From contig NZ_JAJVDH010000007.1 of the NCBI RefSeq assembly GCF_022758145.1, positions 1 through 64,000 on the forward strand: 64,000 nucleotides of DNA. Direction: 5' to 3'. The notes beneath the pieces were generated by a model, which was not told the origin of the DNA, made no database searches, and saw nothing but the letters and a program-made list of their open reading frames with translations. Both the position numbers and the translations under genes were made by a program. This stretch comes from Pontibacter vulgaris (GTDB lineage: Bacteria > Bacteroidota > Bacteroidia > Cytophagales > Hymenobacteraceae). The first letter of the stretch is position 1. Each line of letters begins with the position of its first letter. Below are positions 1-9,430 of this stretch, piece after piece.

Positions 1-551
1 TTGCAACAAGCAAAAGCAGCTTTTTTGTGGCCCCGGGCCCTTACAAGCCCTTTTCCCAAATCCCGCTCCGGCTGAACGGGCTGCAAAAGTAGCCTTTTGT
101 TTTCAGAAAGCAAGCCCCCGGCCCCAACTTTTCTACTCACATCAGCTAAGGCGCTGTAGGTGAAGGGAATTAATTTTTGAAAGGGCTCTACTTGTCGCCG
201 GGAGTTGTACGGGTAAGCCCAACCCTTTCCCTCTATTATATTAAGTGTATAGGGATACATCTCTATTATATATAGTCTATTGGAAAACATACTTTATATA
301 TAATAGCGTAAGGTTCGCTTATCTATAACACCTTGACCGCCTCCACGTAATCCTGCAGGTATTTATACTTTGTAGTTAGTTCTAAACATATCTATTTGGA
401 ATAGTCTCCTCTCCTACTCTATATATAGCATATAAACACCTTAGCTTAAACTTGACATTTCTTGTTTAACACGTTTTAGAATTTCCTTCTGCTACTATTC
501 ATTGTTTCCTATTAATAACACCATTTTTATACTATTAAGTATACTATAAAT
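1..551. other. Non-coding leader region
   Basis: No convincing gene was seen. The first 230 bases are rich in C and G runs, while 230-550 is strongly AT-rich with two copies of CTCTATTATA (231 and 271). The AT-rich half may hold the promoter of the copper ATPase, but no clear TAnnTTTG element stands out. The C-rich part resembles spacer found near stable-RNA operons in Bacteroidota, but no RNA gene can be supported. Confidence 0.4.
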
Positions 552-2654
552 ATGGATCACGAACATCATCGCCATTATACTAACCCGCAAAAGCAGGCAG
601 AGGTTATAAAAGATTCCTTATCGGATCAGTTTGCAGAGAAGGCTCAACATGGCCATGAAGATGCAATGCATAAAGACATCAGTCGCCCACCCCACGGTGA
701 GCACGGGAAAGATCACCACCGCATGATGATCGAAGACTTTAAGAAGCGTTTTTTAGTGTCGCTGGTGCTGTCTATACCTGTTATTACCCTGAGCCCGATG
801 GTGCAGCACATACTCGGGTTTACACTTAACGTGCCTTATAGTATATACATCGCCTTTATATTTTCTTCTTTTATTTATTTCTACGGCGGATGGCCTTTTC
901 TGAAAGGCTTATCAGAGGAGTTAAAAAAAATGTCGCTAGGTATGATGACGCTGATCGGGGTTGCCATAACAGTTGCATACTCCTATAGTACTGCTATCGT
1001 GTTTGGTTTGAAAGGTATGGATTTCTTCTGGGAACTGGCTACGTTGATTGTAATTATGCTGCTGGGACATTGGATCGAGATGAAGTCGGTGCTGGGTGCC
1101 TCCAAGGCGCTGGAGTTATTGGTAAGTATGATGCCGTCTGAAGCCAGTCTTTTCAAAAATGGAGAAACTATAAAAGTGCGCATAGAAGACCTACAGAAGG
1201 GCGATCTTATACTTGTAAAACCCGGTGAGAAAGCACCAGCCGACGGGGTAGTGGAAGATGGTGAAAGTTACCTGAACGAAAGTATGCTGACCGGCGAGAG
1301 TAAACCTATAAAGAAGTTACAAGGCGATAAAGTGATCGGAGGCTCGATAAATGGAAATGGTGCACTGCGTGTGCTAGTGGAACACACAGGCCAGGAAAGT
1401 TACCTCAATAAAGTGATTACCCTTGTTCAGGAAGCTCAAAAAACAAAATCAGAAACACAGCGCCTCGCTGATAGAGCTGCTCGCTGGCTTACTTATATTG
1501 CTCTCTTTGCAGGAATAGGTACACTTACCGTTTGGCTTATACTTGGTAAAGAGTTCGCTTTTGCCCTGGAGCGTATGGTTACCGTTATGGTGATTTCATG
1601 CCCGCATGCACTGGGGCTGGCAGTGCCGTTGGTGGTGGCCATTTCTACAGCTGTTTCGGCCAAAAATGGTTTACTAATCCGCAACCGCACCGCTTTCGAA
1701 AACTCACGAAAGATCACCACTATCATCTTTGATAAGACCGGTACGCTCACAGTGGGCTCTCACGAAGTAGCTTCCGTTATAGTATTTGGGGATATTATTG
1801 ATAAGCGCGAAATGTTACGGCTGGCTGCTGGAGTAGAGCAGAACTCAGAGCATTTCATAGCGCAGGGTATACTTCGTAAAGCAAAAGCAGAAGGTATTAC
1901 GGTACCTCCATCCCAGGCTTTTAATTACCTGCCTGGAAAAGGATTAGAGGGAAATGTAGAAGGAAGAGACGTAAAGGTAGTAGGCCCAAACTACCTTAAA
2001 GATTATACTATAGAAGTGCCCGCTAATAATGCGGAGGAAGGTATAGAAACGGTTGTTTATGTGCTCGTGGACGCGCAACCAATAGGATATATTACCATGC
2101 GCGACCAGATACGAACAGAATCTGCTGGGGCCATACAGGTACTGAAAGAAAATGGAATTAAAAACCTGCTGCTAACCGGCGATAACGAGCGTGTTGCCAA
2201 GAGCGTGAGCGATAAACTGCAAATGGAGGGTTACCTGGCCAATGTGTTGCCACACCAAAAACAGGAAAAGGTAAAAGAGCTGCAGGCTAAAGGGGAATTT
2301 GTAGCCATGACCGGGGACGGTGTAAACGATGCTCCTGCCCTGGCGCAGGCCGATGTAGGCATTGCTGTAGGATCTGGTACAGATGTGGCTGCCGAAACCG
2401 CTGATATTATACTTGTAAACAGTAATCCGCAGGACATCGCTTCGCTTATACTTTTCGGAAAAGCAACTTATCGTAAAATGATCCAGAACCTGATCTGGGC
2501 CACCGGCTACAACGTAATTGCATTACCATTGGCGGCAGGTGTGCTTTATAAACAAGGTATAATGATATCGCCTGCAGTTGGTGCTGCCCTTATGAGTTTG
2601 AGCACAGTGATTGTGGCCATTAATGCACAGCTGCTGAGAAGGCAATTAAAGTAA
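552..2654 (+). CDS. copB: CopB-type copper-translocating P-type ATPase
   Basis: Inner-membrane P1B-type ATPase that exports copper (possibly silver) using ATP. The N-terminal 60 residues are His-rich (HEHHRH, HGEHGKDHH) and replace the usual CxxC metal-binding domain, typical of the CopB branch. Visible motifs are TGES at 247-250 (actuator), the transmembrane metal site CPH at 350-352, the phosphorylation loop DKTGTLT at 394-400 and GDGVNDAP from 588. The CPH form rather than CPC also fits CopB. The nucleotide-binding His-Pro dipeptide reads His-Phe at 434-435, a deviation from most P1B pumps. Length (700 aa) is normal. The next gene is a Met/His-rich DUF305 lipoprotein, so the pair looks like a copper-tolerance unit. 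Confidence 0.93.
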   Translation: MDHEHHRHYTNPQKQAEVIKDSLSDQFAEKAQHGHEDAMHKDISRPPHGEHGKDHHRMMIEDFKKRFLVSLVLSIPVITLSPMVQHILGFTLNVPYSIYIAFIFSSFIYFYGGWPFLKGLSEELKKMSLGMMTLIGVAITVAYSYSTAIVFGLKGMDFFWELATLIVIMLLGHWIEMKSVLGASKALELLVSMMPSEASLFKNGETIKVRIEDLQKGDLILVKPGEKAPADGVVEDGESYLNESMLTGESKPIKKLQGDKVIGGSINGNGALRVLVEHTGQESYLNKVITLVQEAQKTKSETQRLADRAARWLTYIALFAGIGTLTVWLILGKEFAFALERMVTVMVISCPHALGLAVPLVVAISTAVSAKNGLLIRNRTAFENSRKITTIIFDKTGTLTVGSHEVASVIVFGDIIDKREMLRLAAGVEQNSEHFIAQGILRKAKAEGITVPPSQAFNYLPGKGLEGNVEGRDVKVVGPNYLKDYTIEVPANNAEEGIETVVYVLVDAQPIGYITMRDQIRTESAGAIQVLKENGIKNLLLTGDNERVAKSVSDKLQMEGYLANVLPHQKQEKVKELQAKGEFVAMTGDGVNDAPALAQADVGIAVGSGTDVAAETADIILVNSNPQDIASLILFGKATYRKMIQNLIWATGYNVIALPLAAGVLYKQGIMISPAVGAALMSLSTVIVAINAQLLRRQLK

Positions 2655-2815
2655 AACGATAACTTTTTATTCCTATGAAATACATACAACCTAGACTGCG
2701 ATATACTGATAACGTATATTTAAATTAAGCTTAAAAGCCTATAAATACACTTATAAACACAAGGCATAGATTGCCTGGTTTAAAATGTGGTTAACCAAAC
2801 TATAATTCAAAAACT

Positions 2816-3520
2816 ATGAAAAACATACTTAATAAAAATAGCCTGTCTTTTATTTTATGCCTATCCTGCCTCTCTTTTATGGCATGCGACCAAGGCACTA
2901 AAACTACTGAAGAAACCACCACAACTACCACCGAAGAGAGAGTCACTACCGATACAGTTTCTGAAACTGCTATGGATACTGCCATGGCCGGAGGCGGCAT
3001 GATGGGCCACATGCACAAGAACATGGAGGAAATGCGCAGCATACGTAAGAAGATGACCGGCGATCCTGACCATGATTTTGCTCAGATGATGACCATGCAC
3101 CACCAGGGAGCGATACGAATGGCGGATGACGAAATAGCCAATGGCACAGACAGCAAAATGAAACAGATGGCTCAGAAGACTAAAGACTCCAATCAGGCAG
3201 ATATTAAAAAGCTGCAGGACTTCCTGGCCAAACATAAACCTACCAAAGGCGATACTGCTGCTACTATGGGCATGATGCATCCGATGGGAAAAATGATGGA
3301 CGATATGCACAAAAACATGGGTAATATGAGCGGCATGAACACCGATCAGAACTTTGCCCAGATGATGATCCACCACCATCAAATGGGAATTGAGATGACT
3401 AAAGAATTCCTGAAACAGGGAAAAACACAGGAAATGAAACAAATGGCCCAGAAAATGATGGATCAACAGCAGAAAGAGATCAAGGAACTGGAGGACTGGC
3501 AAAAACAGAATAAGAAATAA
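2816..3520 (+). CDS. DUF305 lipoprotein, Met/His-rich (copper-associated)
   Basis: Exported lipoprotein of 234 aa. The N-terminus is a signal sequence ending in the lipobox SFMAC, followed by a Thr/Glu-rich linker. Two DUF305 half-repeats follow, each with an MMxxHHQ-type motif (MMTMHHQGAI and MMIHHHQMGI) and many Met residues. DUF305 proteins are four-helix ferritin-like proteins often found with copper efflux genes. Metal binding is inferred from the Met/His content. It lies 161 bases downstream of the CopB ATPase on the same strand, with an AT-rich gap that could carry its own promoter, so joint transcription is not certain. Confidence 0.85.
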   Translation: MKNILNKNSLSFILCLSCLSFMACDQGTKTTEETTTTTTEERVTTDTVSETAMDTAMAGGGMMGHMHKNMEEMRSIRKKMTGDPDHDFAQMMTMHHQGAIRMADDEIANGTDSKMKQMAQKTKDSNQADIKKLQDFLAKHKPTKGDTAATMGMMHPMGKMMDDMHKNMGNMSGMNTDQNFAQMMIHHHQMGIEMTKEFLKQGKTQEMKQMAQKMMDQQQKEIKELEDWQKQNKK

Positions 3521-3561
3521 AGCACACTCTAAATTGGGTTAGAAACAGAATCTGTTGCAAC

Positions 3562-3600
3562 AAAACAAAAGCCACTTACTAAACTAAGTGGTTTTGTTTT
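3562..3600 (+). terminator. Rho-independent terminator after DUF305 gene
   Basis: Long stem with arms ending CCACTTA / TAAGTGG extended by A-rich and T-rich flanks, one bulged G, and a T-rich 3' end. It closes the copper unit. The rest of the gap to 3834 is AT-rich with no gene. Confidence 0.8.
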
Positions 3601-3834
3601 GTAGATCGTTTTTATACCATATAAAGACACTACAAATTGCATTCAAGTACTTACATGACAAGTATAAATTTAAAATTAAGCAAACCTGAAAACTGGCAAG
3701 AAAAATAGCTTTTGTTTAAGCTTCTGTATTTATACTTATATTGGTATGTTTATGTAGCTACTATAAACAAGGAATATAGTGGCTACTACTCTTAACTTAT
3801 ACTTTAATGAATAAATGCTTTTAGCATAAGATTT

Positions 3835-5325
3835 ATGGATCTAACAGAAACTGAAATTCCTGAAGCGCCAGCTTCTACGGGCCACCCTAAACAGCTTTAC
3901 ATGCTATTCTTTGCCGAGATGTGGGAACGCTTCTCTTTTTATGGTATGAAAGCATTGCTGCTGGCCTACATGGTTACGCAGCTAAAATTTGACGAACCAA
4001 AGGGCTACGCCATTCTTGGCTCGTACGCAGCGCTGGTTTATACAATGCCATTGTTTGGCGGTGTAATGGCCGACCGGTTTCTGGGCTACCGCAAAGCAGT
4101 TATGTTTGGTGGCATACTAATGAGTATCGGGCACCTGGTGCTGGCTGTTCCTGCCGACTGGAGTTTCTTTTTCGGGATGGCATTCATTATCTGTGGTAAC
4201 GGCTTTTTCAAACCCAATATCTCCAGCCTTGTGGGCACTTTGTACGCCGATAACGACCCGCGCAAAGACAGTGGCTTCTCTATTTTTTACATGGGCATAA
4301 ATATTGGTGCGGCTTTGGGTGGTTTGCTTTGCGGTTATGTAGGGCAACAGATAAACTGGCACTATGGCTTTGGTCTGGCCGGTATATTTATGATACTAGG
4401 GCTTGTTGTTTTTGCTATTGGCAAAAGTTCTTTAAAGGCCGGTTTGCCGCCAAACCCTGCTATACTTAAAAAACCATTTTTTGCCGGCATACCTACCGAG
4501 ATCTTTATTTACGGCGCTACCTTGCTCGTTATACCGGCCATAGTTGCCTTGTTTCACCGCTACGAAGTAATGGATTACATTATGTTCGGGCTGGGGGCTA
4601 TTTCATTAGGGTATATCTTATACATTGCTTTCCAGCTGGATGCTGAACCCCGCAACAAACTTTTTGCAGCCCTCATTATGATCATTTTCTCAACGCTGTT
4701 CTGGGCTTTTTATGAGCAGAATGCGGGCTCGCTGAACCTCTTTGCAATGCGCAACGTGGATATGCATGTAGGAGGCATTGAACTGCCTGCTTTATCTGTA
4801 AATAACTTTTTACCTCCGGCCTGGGTAATTGCCCTTAGTTTTCCGTTTGCGTGGTTATGGCCTGCCCTCAACCGTAAAGGCCTAGAGCCTTCCACTCCTC
4901 TTAAATTCGGGCTTTCGTTCGTGCTGCTGGGCATCGGTTTCAGCGTATTTTATGGTGCCTGCCTGTTGGGTGCCGATACCGGACTGATCTCATTACCTGC
5001 TTTTATACTTGGTTACTTCTTTATAATCAGCGGAGAGCTTTGCATTTCCCCTATCGGGCTTTCAATGGTTACCAAACTATCGCCGGCTAAAATTGTGGCC
5101 ATGATGATGGGTATCTGGTTCTTTGCCAGTGCTATTGGCGAGTTCCTGGCTGGTAAAATAGGTTCTTTAATGAGTGTGCCACGAGAAGTAGTAGATAATC
5201 CGGTACTTTCACTTCCCTATTATGCCGATATTATCAGCAAGATCGGTATTTACTCGATCGGTATAGGGATACTACTTGTAGTGCTGGTGCCGCTTATTCG
5301 AAGGCTGATGGGAAATGTAAGATAG
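3835..5325 (+). CDS. POT-family proton-dependent oligopeptide transporter
   Basis: Inner-membrane MFS transporter of 496 aa that imports di- and tripeptides with protons. The family motif ExxERFxxY appears as EMWERFSFYG in the first helix. The two POT signatures are present: the loop after helix 2 (GGVMADRFLGYRKA) and the helix 5 region (FYMGINIGAALG). About 12-14 hydrophobic segments are evident and the length is typical. It sits alone between two terminators, apparently monocistronic. Exact peptide preference cannot be read from the sequence. Confidence 0.93.
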   Translation: MDLTETEIPEAPASTGHPKQLYMLFFAEMWERFSFYGMKALLLAYMVTQLKFDEPKGYAILGSYAALVYTMPLFGGVMADRFLGYRKAVMFGGILMSIGHLVLAVPADWSFFFGMAFIICGNGFFKPNISSLVGTLYADNDPRKDSGFSIFYMGINIGAALGGLLCGYVGQQINWHYGFGLAGIFMILGLVVFAIGKSSLKAGLPPNPAILKKPFFAGIPTEIFIYGATLLVIPAIVALFHRYEVMDYIMFGLGAISLGYILYIAFQLDAEPRNKLFAALIMIIFSTLFWAFYEQNAGSLNLFAMRNVDMHVGGIELPALSVNNFLPPAWVIALSFPFAWLWPALNRKGLEPSTPLKFGLSFVLLGIGFSVFYGACLLGADTGLISLPAFILGYFFIISGELCISPIGLSMVTKLSPAKIVAMMMGIWFFASAIGEFLAGKIGSLMSVPREVVDNPVLSLPYYADIISKIGIYSIGIGILLVVLVPLIRRLMGNVR

Positions 5326-5390
5326 AAACCCGCGAAAGCTAACTAACATTATATTCAGGGTATCCTGACCAATCTATATTAATCTTTTTG

Positions 5391-5427
5391 AAGCCGCTTT
5401 ATCAGTCAGATAAGGCGGCTTTTTTTA
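5391..5427 (+). terminator. Rho-independent terminator after peptide transporter
   Basis: Stem AAGCCGCTTTATC / GATAAGGCGGCTT (one G-T pair) with loop AGTCA, followed by a T tract. A 65-codon open frame running through this hairpin (5388-5585) is therefore not treated as a gene. The rest of the gap to 5664 shows only AT-rich sequence with several TATACTT words. Confidence 0.85.
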
Positions 5428-5664
5428 TTCTTAAAATTAGCAGAAATCTTATACATCAGCACCTATCTCCGGTTTCCTTACCAGCACTGTTCCAGATCCC
5501 GCTTCGCCCTAAGTTTATACTTTATACTGCAGATCATTATTCTGTTTATACTTCGTCAACATTAGTCTTACTGCCAGCGTATTAAGTGCACGTTTATACA
5601 TCTACCTGAACAAGCAATTGGTAAAACAGTAGCTTTTAAACTATGAAATTAACTATAAAAAATA

Positions 5665-5853
5665 ATGGCTGAGATTAATATAGAACGCAAAAAGAAGCCC
5701 GTATGGCCCTGGATCTTGCTGATCCTGATTCTGGCATTACTCGGTTGGGCCATCTATGAGCTAACCAACGACCGCAACGAAGTGGAAGCAGATGATGCAC
5801 CAACTACAGGTATTATTTTACCTGATACCCGACAAATACCTCTGATTTGTTAA
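5665..5853 (+). CDS. Small single-pass membrane protein, hypothetical
   Basis: A 62-residue protein with a basic N-terminus (ERKKKPVWPW), one transmembrane helix (about residues 14-31) and a short acidic tail. The positive-inside rule puts the N-terminus in the cytoplasm and the tail in the periplasm. The function is unknown. It is 34 bases upstream of the PRC-barrel gene on the same strand and probably shares its transcript, hinting at a role in the same stress response. It may be a shortened member of a longer family. Confidence 0.6.
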   Translation: MAEINIERKKKPVWPWILLILILALLGWAIYELTNDRNEVEADDAPTTGIILPDTRQIPLIC

Positions 5854-5887
5854 AAAACCTGGCAAAAGTCTTACTTGAAAAAAAGCT

Positions 5888-6625
5888 ATGAAAAATGATG
5901 AAATAAGAAATGACCGATTAATGCCGCTCAGCTCTATGAAAGAGTATAAAGTGGCGAAGGATAACCCCGATGTGTTGGGTTGGCGAGTAGTAGGCTCTGA
6001 TGGTGAAAGCCTAGGTATTGTAAAAGACCTGATCGTTGATCCACAACTTATGAAAGCCCGCTACTTATCTGTTGTGGCAGACCGCAGGTTCTTTAACACC
6101 GATAACGATCAAAACCTGTTGGTACCGATTGGCGCAGCCGCCCTTGACAAAAGCGGGAAAAAAGTATTCCTGTCGTCCGTAGATTCAAAATCTGTAGCCC
6201 ATTATCCTGTATTTCATAGTTGGCCAATTCCAGATGATTACGAGTATGCCGTACGCGATACTTTTCAACAGGCACACCGCGATGTAATGCCCGACACTAC
6301 TGAAACCCGTACATCTGAATTTGATGAAGCAGTAAGACAAGAACCGTCAACTACCCGACATATATCGCCTGATTTTTATAACGACGAAACATTTAACGAA
6401 GATCGTTTTTATACTTCAAACCAGGAAGTATACCGCGACCGAGCCTATCCTTCTTATACAGCCGATGAATCTTACACGAAAGATGAATTGCATAAGGAAG
6501 AAAAAAGGCCTGCGTCTGTAGAAGATTCCATAGCCACCATCGAAAGATTGGAACAATTGCGCGAAAGAGGATCACTTACTGAAGAAGAATTTAGATTGCT
6601 CAAGAAAAGAGCACTGAATTTATAA
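5888..6625 (+). CDS. PRC-barrel protein with C-terminal SHOCT domain
   Basis: A 245-aa soluble protein. Residues about 20-110 form a PRC-barrel domain (starting LGWRVVGSDGESLGIVKDL, with YLSV and LLVPIGAA strands). Residues 110-205 are an acidic, Tyr-rich disordered linker. The last 33 residues match the SHOCT short C-terminal domain (LRERGSLTEEEFRLLKKR). PRC-barrel proteins of this type are common in desiccation, radiation or envelope stress settings, and SHOCT is an oligomerisation element; no enzymatic role is implied. It follows the small membrane protein in a likely two-gene operon and is closed by a strong terminator. Confidence 0.82.
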   Translation: MKNDEIRNDRLMPLSSMKEYKVAKDNPDVLGWRVVGSDGESLGIVKDLIVDPQLMKARYLSVVADRRFFNTDNDQNLLVPIGAAALDKSGKKVFLSSVDSKSVAHYPVFHSWPIPDDYEYAVRDTFQQAHRDVMPDTTETRTSEFDEAVRQEPSTTRHISPDFYNDETFNEDRFYTSNQEVYRDRAYPSYTADESYTKDELHKEEKRPASVEDSIATIERLEQLRERGSLTEEEFRLLKKRALNL

Positions 6626-6672
6626 TCAAATCATACTAATCATCGAGCCTTCGTAATAGGTTCGATTAAACT

Positions 6673-6716
6673 AAAACTCCTCCTGCTGGCCATACTTCCG
6701 GCAGGAGGAGTTTTTT
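6673..6716 (+). terminator. Rho-independent terminator after PRC-barrel gene
   Basis: Stem ACTCCTCCTGCTGG / CCGGCAGGAGGAGT (one G-T pair) with a short loop, then TTTTTT. Confidence 0.88.
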
Positions 6717-6831
6717 GTTAAGGCAATTTATACTTTACACTCACGTCAAAAGTATAACCAAGAACATTCTTCAAACACCACCTCAGCTATATTATACTTC
6801 CCCTGCCATCCCCCTAAAATAAAAGGCTTAT

Positions 6832-6875
6832 GTAACCAATGTCACTGAACCAGGCAAACGGATTTCTGATTTTTG
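6832..6875 (+). promoter_or_regulatory. Crp-like operator and -7 element, usp promoter
   Basis: Box GTAACCAATGTCAC (6832-6845) followed by TG, then 22 bases, then GATTTTTG (6868-6875), a TAnnTTTG-like -7 element. The same box, spacing and TTTGTA ending recur before four other units in this window. The box centre would lie near -41, suggesting activation. It drives the universal stress protein starting at 6950. Confidence 0.72.
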
Positions 6876-6949
6876 TAACGTTCATTAAAACACAACCATA
6901 AGTCAAAACTAGATTGGCCTGCAAACGGCTGGATAAACGATACACATAC

Positions 6950-7792
6950 ATGGAAAAGAAGTTAAACATCCTGGTTCCGGTAGATTTTACTCCGGTTTCT
7001 ATTAAAGCGCTCGAATTCCTGCATTTGTTGATGCAAACAACTACGGTTACTACCCATTTGGTGCATGTTATAGAAGTCAATACCGGCGACTGGGGCGGCT
7101 CTACTGAAGCATCTGAAACGCTGGATAAAGACAGCTTCCGGGCTGAAGAACAAAAAGTCCTGAAGCAGTTTGAGGAGTTAAAGCAGCAGGCCGGTATCGA
7201 CTTTACCAGCGAGATTGTGTATGGCGGCCTTACTACAGCTATCGCAAAATATGCAGCCCAGCACCAGATAGACCTGGTACTGATGGGCACAGAAGGCGCT
7301 GACGGCTGGCTGGAGAAAATTTCAGGTTCTGAGGCCCAGCATGTAGTGCGTTACACCGATGTGCCTGTTATCACCATACACCAGTTCGCTTCTATTACAC
7401 CTATCCGTAACATACTTTGGATAGCTGATTTTGAAACCGAAAAACAACCGGAGCAAAGTATAATCATCATCAAAAACCTGCAACGCCTCTTTAATGCCCA
7501 ACTACACCTGTTACAAATTATAGGCAAAGAAGGTGAGCAGCAAGCCCAGAAAATACAAAACAACATGCGCCGCTTTGCCGATACCTATGACTTACAGAAC
7601 TATGAGCTGCACCTGCACCACAACTATAAAGTACCTGCCGGCGTGCGCAACTTTAATGAGGCTTCAGAAATGGACCTGGTATTGATCGGAACACATGCAC
7701 GCAAAGGAATAAACCACCTGTTTTACGGAAGTATAGCCGAAACGCTGGTAAATCATTGCATCCGCCCGCTCATGACTTACCATTTAAAATAA
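6950..7792 (+). CDS. Tandem-domain universal stress protein
   Basis: Cytoplasmic protein of 280 aa with two UspA domains. The start is the ATG at 6950; a TTG 36 bases upstream would add residues that precede the conserved strand NILVPVDFT. The first domain carries the full ATP-binding pattern G-x2-G-x9-G-S (GTEGADGWLEKISGS). In the second (GTHARKGINHLFYGS) the second Gly is Ala, so it may bind nucleotide less well. Its promoter carries the Crp-like box shared with the sulfur genes downstream, which places this protein in the same regulon. Role: general stress, possibly energy or respiratory stress (inference). Confidence 0.9.
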   Translation: MEKKLNILVPVDFTPVSIKALEFLHLLMQTTTVTTHLVHVIEVNTGDWGGSTEASETLDKDSFRAEEQKVLKQFEELKQQAGIDFTSEIVYGGLTTAIAKYAAQHQIDLVLMGTEGADGWLEKISGSEAQHVVRYTDVPVITIHQFASITPIRNILWIADFETEKQPEQSIIIIKNLQRLFNAQLHLLQIIGKEGEQQAQKIQNNMRRFADTYDLQNYELHLHHNYKVPAGVRNFNEASEMDLVLIGTHARKGINHLFYGSIAETLVNHCIRPLMTYHLK

Positions 7793-7815
7793 AATTGATT
7801 TGAGTTTTCTATCAT

Positions 7816-7845
7816 AAAAGTGCAGCCCGGTAGCTGCACTTTTTG
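7816..7845 (+). terminator. Rho-independent terminator after usp gene
   Basis: Stem AAAAGTGCAG / CTGCACTTTT with an 8-base loop and T tract. Confidence 0.88.
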
Positions 7846-8052
7846 TATTACAAATCATAAAATCATGACAGATATCATCCTAAAATAAACAGCTTAAACA
7901 CAATTGTTTGCGTAAATATTTATCTGACCCCGTTCTGATCCGGCAACTATACCCACCTGCTCATCTGGTAAGCACCCTCTGGTTATGAAAACCTCTGCCG
8001 GAAATAGCGCATGAAGTGATAGGATAGCGAGTAAAGTATAAATCAGATTGCC

Positions 8053-9312
8053 ATGTATACGCATTATCAGGTTCTCATTATTGGTGGCGGCACGGCCGGA
8101 ATTATGTTGAGCGCCAAACTTCTCCGGGAACAGAAGAATCTTCGGGTCGCCATTATAGAGCCATCTGTTAACCATTGGTACCAACCTGCCTGGACGCTGG
8201 TTGGCGCCGGCACCTACAACTACCCCGATACCCGCCGCGACGAAGCATCTGTTATACCTAAAGGAGCTACATGGGTTCAGGACAAAGCCACTGAAATACT
8301 ACCTGACCTGAATACAGTAAAAACTGAAAAAAGCGGCGATTATACTTATGATTTCCTGGTTGTGGCGCCTGGGGTAAAGTATGACCTGGATGGTATAGAG
8401 GGCCTGCGCGATGCCTTACAACAACCCAACGTGTGCAGCAACTACATAGACCCGCGAAAGACCTGGGGTGTATTGCTGAATTTTAAAGGTGGCAATGCCG
8501 TATTTACCCAACCATCTACCCCTATTAAATGTGGCGGTGCTCCACAAAAGATCATGTACCTCTCTGATGATTATTTCAGGAAAACCGGTGTGCGTGATAA
8601 AAGCAATATTCTGTTTGCCACGCCGGGCACCACTATTTTCGGGGTAAAGGAATTTCTGGGCACGTTGCAGGAAGTTGTAAAACGGAAAGACATCATTGTA
8701 AGGCTTGGTTATAACCCGGTAAAAATTGATTCGCAACGCAACGAAATTCACTTTAAACTGACGCAACCCGGTCAGCAACCTTTTACCCCTGACGATAAAC
8801 TGCGCGAGCACCTGGAAGGCACAGACACTATAGTTATACCTTACGATATGCTGCACCTGCCGCCACCGCATATAGCCCCGGATGTAGTGCGCAATTCTGT
8901 ACTTGCCGTGCAGGAAGGACCAATGAAAGGCTGGCTCGATGTAGACATTCATACGTTGCGGCATAAGCGTTTTGATAATATTTATGGCCTGGGTGATGTA
9001 GCTGCACTGCCAACCGGTAAAACAGGTGCAGCTATTCGTAAACAGGCGCCTGTGGTAGCAGCACATTTACTGGCCCAGTTAAACCATAACAAGCAACCCG
9101 AACTAAAGTACGAAGGCTATTCCTCCTGCCCTTTTATTACCGGTTATGGCAAAATGGTGCTGGCCGAGTTTAAGTATGACAACGTCCGCGACAGCGACCC
9201 GCTCATCTCAAAATTTGTAGATACGACCAAAGAACAATACAGCATGTGGCTGCTTAAAAAGTATGGTCTGCCCTGGATGTACTGGAACCTGATGCTGAAA
9301 GGAATTATGTAG
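8053..9312 (+). CDS. sqr: Sulfide:quinone oxidoreductase (mitochondrial-type)
   Basis: Membrane-associated FAD enzyme that oxidises sulfide to persulfide/sulfane sulfur and reduces the quinone pool. The N-terminal FAD fold is GGGTAGIMLSA (residues 10-20). The motif CGGAPQKIMYLSDDYFRKTG around Cys160 is diagnostic of the SQR branch that includes human SQOR. Cys160 and Cys359 (in SSCPFITGYG) are placed as the two redox cysteines; Cys128 is a third. The C-terminal GLPWMYWNLMLKG helix is the usual membrane anchor. Length 419 aa is normal. No Crp-like box was found upstream, so it may be constitutive or use another signal. The following MBL-rhodanese gene is the logical consumer of its persulfide product. 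Confidence 0.93.
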   Translation: MYTHYQVLIIGGGTAGIMLSAKLLREQKNLRVAIIEPSVNHWYQPAWTLVGAGTYNYPDTRRDEASVIPKGATWVQDKATEILPDLNTVKTEKSGDYTYDFLVVAPGVKYDLDGIEGLRDALQQPNVCSNYIDPRKTWGVLLNFKGGNAVFTQPSTPIKCGGAPQKIMYLSDDYFRKTGVRDKSNILFATPGTTIFGVKEFLGTLQEVVKRKDIIVRLGYNPVKIDSQRNEIHFKLTQPGQQPFTPDDKLREHLEGTDTIVIPYDMLHLPPPHIAPDVVRNSVLAVQEGPMKGWLDVDIHTLRHKRFDNIYGLGDVAALPTGKTGAAIRKQAPVVAAHLLAQLNHNKQPELKYEGYSSCPFITGYGKMVLAEFKYDNVRDSDPLISKFVDTTKEQYSMWLLKKYGLPWMYWNLMLKGIM

Positions 9313-9324
9313 GATTTTGGCTAT

Positions 9325-9368
9325 GTGACAAACGTCACTGTGCCCCGTATAGCTATACTTTACCTTTG
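9325..9368 (+). promoter_or_regulatory. Crp-like operator and -7 element before MBL-rhodanese gene
   Basis: Box GTGACAAACGTCAC (9325-9338) followed by TG, 22 bases, then a perfect TACCTTTG (9361-9368). Same geometry as at 6832, 12265, 13209 and 14948. The box also fits the TGTGA-N6-TCACT form. Confidence 0.82.
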
Positions 9369-9430
9369 TATTAGATCCTGAGAGCAAGTATAAAACCTCA
9401 GTATTCATTCAACATAAAAACTTAAAACTG

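Noticed and set aside
1..230. Possible rRNA or tRNA gene at the left edge
   Set aside because: No conserved rRNA segment, tRNA T-loop or acceptor pairing could be found.
2861..3502. A 213-codon open frame opposite the DUF305 gene
   Set aside because: It is the mirror of a Met/His-rich gene; the His-rich translation is a by-product of ATG/CAT codons on the other strand.
5388..5585. A 65-codon open frame after the peptide transporter
   Set aside because: It starts on top of a strong terminator hairpin, has no recognisable domain and no coding-like composition.
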